64,000 nt of DNA, taken from assembly GCA_013115135.1 (NCBI GenBank), contig JABANP010000089.1, positions 89,701-153,700 of the forward strand, written 5' to 3'. Both the position numbers and the translations under genes were made by a program. This DNA is from Perkinsus olseni. Taxonomy: Eukaryota > Perkinsozoa > Perkinsida > Perkinsidae. Below, in pieces: positions 56,401 through 64,000 of the stretch. Numbering within the stretch: position 1 is the stretch's first letter; each line of letters opens with the position of its first letter. Below the pieces are notes generated by a model. It had not been told where the DNA came from, searched no databases, and worked only from the letters and a program-made list of their open reading frames with translations.

Positions 56401-56647
56401 ACCTTCTCGTGAGGCGCACAACGCTGCCAGTCTGCCCATCACCTCGACGCCTCGGTCATCGTCACCAGGTCCGACGGTAATATTGATCTAAGAAGGAGTA
56501 GACCAGTTCGGGCGGAACTGAGTTCAGCGAGGGTCGTCGTACCGTGTTGTCCTCAATAGATGGGTGAATTCTACTAGTGGCATTAGCAGTGGGCCTGCAA
56601 CGCAGGTAAACCTTTATGTTAGCATCTGATGCTGCTGCTGTAGACAT
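53448..56647 (-). CDS. KIF6: KIF6-like kinesin (kinesin-9 family), about 20 exons
   Basis: A microtubule motor of flagellated cells; kinesin-9 members work in the axoneme. Exons separated by 43-50 nt introns join in phase: [11 protein letters not shown] (about 56610), [34 protein letters not shown] with P-loop GQTGSGKT (56194-56171), [37 protein letters not shown] (about 55960), [30 protein letters not shown] (switch I, NDSSTRSH), [12 protein letters not shown] (switch II, 55515-55484), [30 protein letters not shown] and [21 protein letters not shown] helical tail follows ([73 protein letters not shown]) and ends GELRMGQ with stop at 53448. HLVCGSMKK and EAKALG in the tail match KIF6 rather than KIF9. 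Start at Met 56647; an upstream Met at 56716 is possible. Confidence 0.88.
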
Positions 56648-57143
56648 GACGCGGGGAAACGGAGAATTGAGAGCTCGCTCAGAAGGCTTGAACCCCGGAA
56701 AAGGATCCAAAGGCACAACTTAGAAAACCGATCCTAGGAATGCGTCCGGGGACTAGGAAGGACACATATTCTAGGGGGTTGGATCGAATGACGTTGACGA
56801 GCCTGAAACTGTCTGTAGGGTCCTCAGCGACAGTAGCAAGTGGTACTCTTCCTGCGGTATCCGACACATAGTGCTGACTAAGGGCTCGCGAACCCGGGCA
56901 CTAATAGGCGGGAACTAATGTAGATCCAACTACAAGGTCACTTCCATGTCATCGGCTACCAGTTCAAAACAGCAAGGATTCTCCGTGGATTGCATTATGA
57001 ATGCCTCGAAAGGGACTCTCAGCGACTAATATTCGGCGAGCTTGAGTGACGTATAGTAAGTTGTTCGCCACCACGAATAACTAACACAACTTTTGGTACT
57101 GAGTAATAAAAGATTATCACACGAAACGAGCTGTTGCGGAACG
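56648..57143. other. Spacer between kinesin start and ABC transporter end
   Basis: About 500 bp containing the kinesin promoter side. No supported gene. Confidence 0.45.
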
Positions 57144-60100
57144 TCATGCCGCCTTTATCTCATCCATAAGGCAATCAACCGTCTCATCCACAGTCAGCCT
57201 GTTATCATCATGACTCAGTTGACGTGCCACTAACTTTGCATACACACCTGATGGGAATCCTCTCATCGAACACATCAGAATGCAGGGGCCCTGGGCCAGG
57301 GCGTGAGCAATCGACTTAGCATGTCAGCTGATCGTTCGCTGTGTGTGTTTTATAGCCTAACGACAGTTTGTAGGTCCGGTCAGTCGGACTCTTGCCGATG
57401 CGCTCAGTTGAGGGGTCCTGCAGAATTGATACGCGTATCGATCGTTGCATAGTGCTGATAAATTGTTGCATCCTTGCTGAACTGCCATGAAGCATTCCAT
57501 GATGCGATGCTATCATGTAAGGCGTCCAACGGTCGATCAGCGAGCGGAAGAACATCATCCGTCTATCGTACCGGGCAGGCCCTTTACGGATATACCCCTC
57601 TCCGCCGACAATGGTGTACAGCCCCGGGGAAGAGGCGAGTGATGATGCAGGTATCAGCAAAGAGCCTCACCATTTTGTTGAACCAGTTCATCGTGTCTTC
57701 CTTTCTCGACGATGCTTCCCTCGCTAATAACAGCTATCATATCCGCATTCTTCACGGTACTTAGCCGATGGGCTACCAGTATGATTGTGCATCCTCCAGT
57801 GGACATCAACCTGAGGATACCAATTTTCCCAAGAAATCGTTGGGGCTGCGGACGATCTACTTGGTGGGCTTACGTGTCTAGTGCAGCTTGGACCAAGGCC
57901 TCATTCTCGGTGTCAAGGGCGCTGGTTGCCTCATCGAGTAAGAGTACACGAGGGCGTCGGAGGAAACACCTGATGGGAATCTTCTCATCGAACCACGCTC
58001 ATCACGGAAAAACAGGCATTTTACCGGCGAATCGAGAAGACCAAGCATTCGACCGTCCCCCGCACCGCACCTTCACCACGAGACGTTTCTTCCATTGTTC
58101 CCTGTGCTCACCGGGCAATGGCAATCCGCTGTTTCTGCCCTCCCGATAGCCTAACGCCTCTCTCGCCCACTCGAGTCTCATACCCCTCATCCATGTCCTC
58201 AATGAACTGATGTGCGTTCGCCATGCGGGCTGCTGACACAACTTCTTCCATACTACCTGACCGTGAGTATGCGTACACCAACTCGAACCGGTGTGATAAC
58301 TACATTCTCTGCCCAGCCCGTAAATTAAATTCTTATGAACCGAAGTAGAGAAAAGTTGCGTGTCCTGGGCCACGAGGCCAATCTTGGACCTAATACCGCT
58401 CCTTCACCAACTGCAGCAGTTCTGTGGATTCAGTTCACCTCAAACTAGCCGGTTTGTACTGTCTATAATCAATACCATCCATGAGTATCCTGCCCTCTGT
58501 TGGGTCGTAAAAACGCAGAAGTAGATGTACCAAGGTACTCTTGCCGCCACCGGACTTGCCAACCAGCGCCGTCACGGTCGATGGCCGCATCTCCAGATCC
58601 ACTAGTTTCAGTACCATCTTGTCAGGCCGAGAGGAGTAGCAAAAACTCAAATCATCGATTTTAATGTCACCCACGATGTCGTCAACCTCCTGCCCCTCGT
58701 TGGGATCGATCCCGGGACGTTTGTCCATTAGATTGAAGACTCTCTCCGCTGCACTAGCTGCCCTTATTAAATCATTAACGACGTCGCTGAGAGCGTTGAA
58801 TGCCCCATTCATCATATTCCAATACAACTGGAATGCCACCAGCGTTCCCAAGGTCACATCATTCCTGTTGAAGATCGCGCTACCGCCATACCACAGTATG
58901 AGGACAGTCGTCCCCAAGTCAATATAATTAGCGTAACCGTAGACCCCTGCCCCAACAACAGCGCTCCTCACGCCTGCTTGAAGCCCTACTTCAACCGCCT
59001 CGTTGTAGTTGGCTATTTCAGTTTTCTCAGCACCGAAGGCCCTCACCGTTCTGATGTTGCTGAAGCTCTCGGTTGCTACCGAGTTGGCGTCCCCCATGGC
59101 CTGGTATATGGTCGAATACACTTGTCGCGACCAGTGGGCGTACAGGCGATAGGCATAGGAAATAGGGATCATCGAAGTCGCGGCCAGGACTCCCAAACGC
59201 CAGTTCGTTATGAAGCACATTATAGCTCCGCCGAGGAGAAGGACCGCATTCGCCACCAGATTGTTGAGGATTGTCCGGCAAGGGTTTGTCATAGCAGCGG
59301 CATCGTTCGTGAGCCTCGAGGTGAGGTTACCGGTATGTGTGGCGTCGAAGAAGGAGACATCCTGCCCTATGACGGAGGTGTATAATTTCCGAAACACGGT
59401 AGCCCTTATTCGCCTGGCCACTAAATTCAAAGTGAAACTTTGTACAGCTGCGAGGAGGCCCTGGAAGAGGTTTACACACAAGTAGACATAGACGGTCCTC
59501 GTGAAGAGCTGCCGGTCCCACCTGATGATGGAATCAAAGATCTTGCCTTGAAGGTTTGGAGCTGCCAATACTGTCGCCTGACATGCCAGCATACACAACA
59601 TAGCGGCGAGGAGGGTCGGCCAGAACTCCAGTGCTAGGTGGATAGACCGGCAGAAGAACTGTCCTAGACTGAAGCCACCACTAGCGGTAGTATCAACAGC
59701 AGCAGCTGGGGGCCTCTCACGGCGGTGACGAGCATGGCATCTGAGACATACGTCGAAATCACAAGTCTTGCATCGGTAGCCGTCGTCTTCAATGCGCTCC
59801 ATGCAGACATCGCAAGAATGGCACTTCATCTCAGTCATGAAGAACACCGGATGGAGATGGACCCCCGCGAGGAGCTCCCCAGGATCGGAGCCTTCGCCAT
59901 CAAAAATGTCCTTCCCGAGGAAGTACTCAATATTAGACCAGAAAATGATGGAGCACAGCAAGACAACATCAATAGGGGATTCGAAGCGTTCCAACTGGAC
60001 GGCCTCGACGCCCGTCATCACAGCTGATATCGTTTGGACGACGAATGCCGCCGCTAGCACGGCGTTGACGATCTTGCCGGTCTGTCTTTTCTCCGCAGCG

Positions 60101-60399
60101 ATGGCTCTCAGCCTGTCACGTTCAATCGACAGGTCTCCGCTCCTAGTGAGGGGCAGCAGCAGTTGATCATCTTCGAACCTCCTCAACTTCTCCACTCGCC
60201 TCTTCCACACACTGTGGGCCGCCAGGAAAGCTAGAGGTGTCAGAATGACTCGGCTGATACACAAGCACACAAGAGTTCGAGCGGGGAGAAGGCTGTTGGA
60301 CTTGAGATGAGTCGTTACGGCTATGTCCACCGAGTAGATGGTAATGAGGAGACACCAGAGACCTCTGGTAGAGAACGCCGACAGGAGGCACCACGCCAT
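57144..60399 (-). CDS. ABCB: ABC half-transporter (ABCB/TAP-like) with cytosolic ZZ finger
   Basis: Six exons: 60399-58439, 58389-58304, 58256-58112, 57969-57874, 57810-57671, 57247-57144. They total 2532 nt (843 aa), all in phase. The N-terminal region has several membrane segments and then a ZZ-type zinc finger near residues 192-225 ([33 protein letters not shown]). A six-helix exporter domain follows (about 250-540), with [20 protein letters not shown] and [14 protein letters not shown]. The nucleotide-binding domain has Walker [11 protein letters not shown]-loop VAQDTQLFS, signature [14 protein letters not shown], Walker [13 protein letters not shown] and H-loop VAHRLSTV, so all ATPase motifs are intact. 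The last exon ends [11 protein letters not shown] plus a short acidic tail. Half-transporters work as dimers in internal membranes, often moving peptides. Introns 3 and 5 are long (142 and 423 nt) and share almost identical 3' ends. Confidence 0.92.
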
Positions 60400-60577
60400 T
60401 AAAGGAAGCTCTTTTCAGCTTCATGCTTGACTCGAACTCCGTGCAACTCAACACTGTGGGGAGATACTTCAGCTAGTTATAAAATTAAATAATCGGAAAC
60501 ACATCTCAATACGGTTTAAGGGTCGTGCAATAACAAATCTCGAGTTGGCATCCTCGCTAAGGACACGCCCCGCCGTC
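60400..60577. other. Short spacer
   Basis: 180 bp between the globin-like stop and the ABC transporter start on the same strand. It must contain the ABC promoter unless the genes are co-transcribed. Confidence 0.4.
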
Positions 60578-61138
60578 TCATATGGATGCTCGGGTAAGGC
60601 CTCTATCGACTTCCGTCGAAGATGACGACACCAAAGTCTGCTCTCGATGCACAGGGCATTTAGGCGCGGCATTGTCAAGCTCGTCAGCCCTCGCCTCGGT
60701 GAATGGTCCGTAGACGACCATGAATTTGCTGAGCCCTTTTATGTAGGGCTTGACGAACTCCTCCTTGGGTAGGTTGAACTCCTCGCATGCCTGCAGTTGC
60801 AGTCGAAGCCATCGGTTCCTCTGTTGCACCGTGAAGCCGTCACCAACGTACCCAGCCTCTTTAGGAGCCTCTCCACGCAAAGGACAGCGTTGGGATCTCT
60901 TATGCATTTTATTAACGTGTCGCGTGCCACCCATTCGCCTGTAGGAGTCATCAACCCCACACGCCGAGTAGAACCACGCAGCAAATCTGAGGTGGTGTGG
61001 CTCCGTCTTATCTTCGTAGAGACAGCCCAGGATGGGGTCCTCGAAGGAAAGTTCATAGAAACGTTTAACGACTCCTTCGAAGGCTTCTTTGCCACCAGCA
61101 ACCTCTACTAAACTTGAAGGGAACAGAAACTTGGTCAT
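60578..61138 (-). CDS. Truncated-hemoglobin-like protein (186 aa)
   Basis: Single exon. The start at 61138 (MTKFLFPSSLVEVAGGKEAF) places the globin fold at the N-terminus; an upstream Met at 61243 would add 35 residues of no evident family. AGGKEAFEGVVKRFYELSFE followed by DPILGCLYE is the A-to-B helix pattern of 2-on-2 globins (GGxxxxxxxVxxFYxxxxxDPxL). Next come EPHHLRFAAWFYSACG and YRRMGGTRHVNKMHKRSQ; a His in HVNKMHKR is the likely proximal ligand. A helix RNRWLRLQLQACEEF is the H-helix equivalent. Between them sits a loop of about 20 residues, longer than usual. A Ser/Thr tail of about 30 residues follows. Such globins bind oxygen or handle nitric oxide; the role here is unknown. Confidence 0.68.
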   Translation of the reverse strand: MTKFLFPSSLVEVAGGKEAFEGVVKRFYELSFEDPILGCLYEDKTEPHHLRFAAWFYSACGVDDSYRRMGGTRHVNKMHKRSQRCPLRGEAPKEAGYVGDGFTVQQRNRWLRLQLQACEEFNLPKEEFVKPYIKGLSKFMVVYGPFTEARADELDNAAPKCPVHREQTLVSSSSTEVDRGLTRASI

Positions 61139-61243
61139 TCGAGTGAGGGAGAATAGGAACTGAAAAATGATGTCTCCTTCAGCGGCCCACGCGAGTGCTT
61201 CAAAGGGCCCTCTAATCGTCAGAGAGGCCCTCATACAAGCCAC

Positions 61244-62284
61244 ATTGAGTATCTAGCGCAGTGTTATCCAACTCAGACAGTTCGACTTCGGGCAGTGATA
61301 AAGTCGGACGATTTTTTTCTCAGGCACTTTCTACTCGGTCACCACAATTCGGGCAATGTTAGCTCGAGGACTTTTGGCTAGTTTTCACAGGCAAGTCCAA
61401 ACTCGTACAATGTAACGGAAAACTCCCGTTCAGGGCAATCCCATGCAATTCCAACTCGGGCAGTTCATAATTATCCACCCGATTTCACTGTTTTACTGAT
61501 TGTTGTTTCGCGATCCGTTCACATGAATTATTGAGTTTATGGTATGAGTCTTTCAGAATCTCTCATTCAAAAGTGACCGAGATGAAACTGCATGAGCCCT
61601 TTGGGTCATAGGGTACGGCGACCGCTGACGGGAGTTGGGTGCACCAGTTTTCCCCATCTGAATTGGCCACGCTACGCCGATAGTCTCTGCCCCACACTCG
61701 ACTGCCTGAAATTGACGGGCTGGTCAGTTAACTTTGGCGTAACCTATTCCAGAACTGATTCTCAGAATTTCTTCGCATACTCTGTTCGATGACTCTCTTC
61801 TGAAATGTTTCGAAAGGAGTTCCGGAGGTGATTCACGCCTTAGACGCATGTACCTATTGCCCGAGTTCATCACTGCCAAGATTCACACTGTACGAGTTGG
61901 AATACACTCCTCTAGCCGTCCAGGTCCGTCCGACGGCAGCCAACATTAACTGCCAACACGTCCGTCGGGATTAGTCCCATCGACCACTTCATTCACGGCC
62001 GAGGACTTCAGCCACTGAACTATCGCTGCACCGGAAACTAGTGCCATGACCAGAGTCTGGTCACCAGACTCATACCGCCGAGTGCACAACTAATAGTGTT
62101 GTGACGCACAATTGGAAATGTGCATGCGTGCAGAGGGGCATGCGTGCATGAGCGTACGTTCAATCGTGGTCATTGTTCTCTCTTCACCATCTGTCGTTGC
62201 CCGGTGGTCGTGGAGAGACTGTGGTTTTAGCGGTATCGGATGCAACCAATAGGTTAGCCCCTTTTACCTCGTAGCAAGACAGAT
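61244..62284. other. Intergenic with degenerate TTCGGGCA-type micro-repeats
   Basis: Between about 61270 and 61480 a word close to aattcgggcaatg recurs five or six times (acttcgggcagtg, aattcgggcaatg, aactcgtacaatg, ttcagggcaatcc, aactcgggcagtt) at 30-60 bp spacing. A related word (gccaagattcacactgtacgagttgg) appears near 61875. No ORF is supported. A short direct repeat gtgcatgcgtgcagaggggcatgcgtgcatg lies at about 62118-62150. Confidence 0.5.
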
Positions 62285-64000
62285 ATGCCATCCCTCGCTG
62301 TCGACACGGGTTCTGTGGGAGAATCGCCACGTTCTCTCCCTGAAGCTGTGGAGCCGACTTCGTCTGTTCCCTTCCAGGATGAAGTTGCCTGGAGTATACG
62401 TGTTAAGGATTACATCACAGTAGCTTGCCATAGGTAAGGCTTGGGAGTCCGCAAAGTGCCATATGGCTTGCACGCAGGTATCAACTGTTGTCGGCATTTA
62501 TGATGGCGTTGGTTGCCGTCCTGATGGCCTACCTCATCCACGGCGATGCATTCGGGTGGTTGCAGCAGAACAGTAGGCGTCGCAGGGCTCCTCACAATTC
62601 CGTCGTATTACCGGTCCTGTCAGGTGCACTGGCTGCCTCGGTTGCCATCTTTGCGTTGGTCACTCAACGTTATTTCTTTTCTACGAGGAGTGTCTACTGT
62701 ATCGACCACTGCGAGTTCAATCCACCTGATGAGTGGAAAGTGTCTCGTGCCGACATTGTTAAGTTGCTCTCCACCGATCACAATATAACGCCTGGTAGCC
62801 TCGATTTCATCGAGAAGCTCCTGGCTCACTCGGGAACTAGTGATCACACCGCGTTCCCTCCCAACCTGGTAAGGGCTCTTTACCGGGCGGGTGTGAGAAC
62901 TCATATCGTACCTATGTAGGTTAAAAGCCTCAAAACTGGCGAGCGTTGGTCGGCGACCTTGGAAGATTCCCGTGAGGAAGCCGAGGCGACCATGGGCGGA
63001 GCTTTGCAAGGCTTGATGGATAAGACAGGCATCACGGCTAAGGATATCGACGTAGGTCGATATGTTTGCTATTGCTTCGTGCTCTATTTTCCAAGGGTCG
63101 CCTGTAATCTCCGGTCGTTGTGTGATCGTCAGGTTCTCATCGTCAATTGCTCCCTCCTCTCTCCTACTCCGTCCCTCTGTGCCCTCCTCGTTAATAAATT
63201 CGGCATGCGCAGTGACGTCCTAACCTACAACCTGTCGGGTAGGGATGCTGGACGAACAGCGCTGCACTTGACGGGTCTTCTCATCAGGTATGGGATGCAG
63301 TGCTAATGGTGTATCGATCGACCTCGCGCAACGTATCCTGCAGAATCCGAAGAATATGAAATGTGTGGTAATCTCGACTGAGTCAATCGCCCAAGCTATC
63401 TACCCCGGCAACGAGCGTGGCTTCCTCGTCCAGAACACACTCTTCCGTTGTGGTGCCACTGCTATCCTCCTCACCAACAAGCCCGATACTCGTGCTAAGT
63501 ATAAGCTACTCAATGTGGTTCGTGCTCAGTTGTCTAAGGGCGATGATGACTACGGTTGCGTGTGGGAGGCCGAGGACAAGGAAGGCTACAAGGGAGTGTT
63601 CCTCGCTAAGAATATTGTCGACGTTGCTGGGAAGACTATGACGGTCAACTTCAAGCGACTGGTGCCTCGTATTTTGCCCATCCCGGAATTGCTTAAGGTT
63701 GCCTTTAACAAGAAGTATGTCCCATCCTTCAAGAAGGGCATCAATCACTTTTGCATTCACGCCGGTGGAAGGGCAGTTTTGGAAGGTGTACAGAAGAACC
63801 TGAAGTTGAGTGACCGCGATATCCTCCCATCTAAGTTGTCCCTGTATCATATGGGTAATACCAGTAGCAGCTCCATCTGGTATGAACTAGGTTTTACGGA
63901 GCGCTCTGGTGACTTGAAGGCTGGTCATAGGATCCTTCAAGTCGCGTTTGGCAGTGGGTTCAAATGTAACTCCATGGTTTTGGCTTTGCCTTCGCAACTA
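62285..64000 (+). CDS. KCS: 3-ketoacyl-CoA synthase (FAE1/KCS type), copy 2, 3' cut by window
   Basis: Paralog of the gene at 51.2 kb with the same intron positions: exons 62285-62433, 62478-62572, 62624-62868, 62920-63051, 63133-63238, 63288-64000 and beyond. 480 codons are visible without a stop. Membrane segments LLSAFMMALVAVLMAYLI and ALAASVAIFALVT, domain start VYCIDHCEFNPPDEW, catalytic Cys in GMGCSANG, His in HFCIHAGGR and Asn in YHMGNTSSSS are all intact. Intron 2 (51 nt) is a multiple of three without a stop, so a retained-intron product is possible. The protein is full length up to NSMVLALPSQL at the edge. Outside one nearly identical tract the two copies are only about 70-75 percent identical in DNA, so the duplication is old. 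Confidence 0.9.

Noticed and set aside
57316..57660. 114-aa minus-strand ORF between kinesin and ABC transporter
   Set aside because: It lies inside intron 5 of the ABC transporter gene and has no domain.
57654..57670. ABC transporter ending at the TGA 57654-57656 without a last intron
   Set aside because: This reading is in frame, but using the donor at 57670 and acceptor at 57248 adds [11 protein letters not shown], the usual end of this family, and keeps phase.
1..64000. CRISPR arrays, bacterial operons, phage genes
   Set aside because: No regularly spaced repeats. Genes have spliceosomal introns and eukaryotic domains, so prokaryotic systems are not expected.

Overview
The window is nuclear DNA of a protist. 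Genes sit on both strands and are cut by many very short introns (typically 43-70 nt, GT-AG), with short intergenic gaps and abundant mobile elements. A flagellated alveolate of the Perkinsus type is my best guess. It rests on a KIF6-type flagellar kinesin, plant-type 3-ketoacyl-CoA synthases, a WRKY19-like zinc finger and the compact introns. It is an inference, not a proof.

Layout: 0-2 kb, pieces of an ankyrin gene (minus). 3.75-7.37 kb, a complete PIAS/Siz-type SUMO E3 ligase (minus). 7.9 kb, a small secreted Cys-rich protein. 9.7-11.6 kb, palindromes, a Harbinger transposase scrap and an 849-bp miniature LTR retrotransposon (minus) with LTRs, PBS, PPT and target-site duplication. 13.9-16.3 kb, fragments of zinc-finger and IQ-motif genes. 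19.4-22.4 kb, a decayed tyrosine-recombinase (DIRS-like) retroelement (minus). 24.1-28.3 kb, a predicted pseudokinase joined to C-terminal leucine-rich repeats (minus). 28.4-34.2 kb, unresolved minus-strand exons. 34-42.7 kb, a tandem segmental duplication with three paralogous secreted proteins (minus). 42.7-47.9 kb, an intact LTR retrotransposon inserted at the edge of the third unit.

The right third (49.6-64 kb) is ordinary gene-dense sequence: an ANP32-like acidic LRR protein (minus), 3-ketoacyl-CoA synthase copy 1 (plus), KIF6-like kinesin (minus), an ABC half-transporter with a ZZ finger (minus), a truncated-hemoglobin-like protein (minus) and ketoacyl-CoA synthase copy 2 (plus, cut by the window end).

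There is no operon logic; genes are independent. The linked stories are the two ketoacyl-CoA synthases, which share a gene-conversion-like tract; the secreted-protein array, which was duplicated and then used as an insertion site; and two LTR elements of very different size whose Gag reading frames both start inside the LTR and run through the primer-binding site. Exon borders were fitted by eye from reading frame, splice sites and family conservation; none was tested against transcripts.
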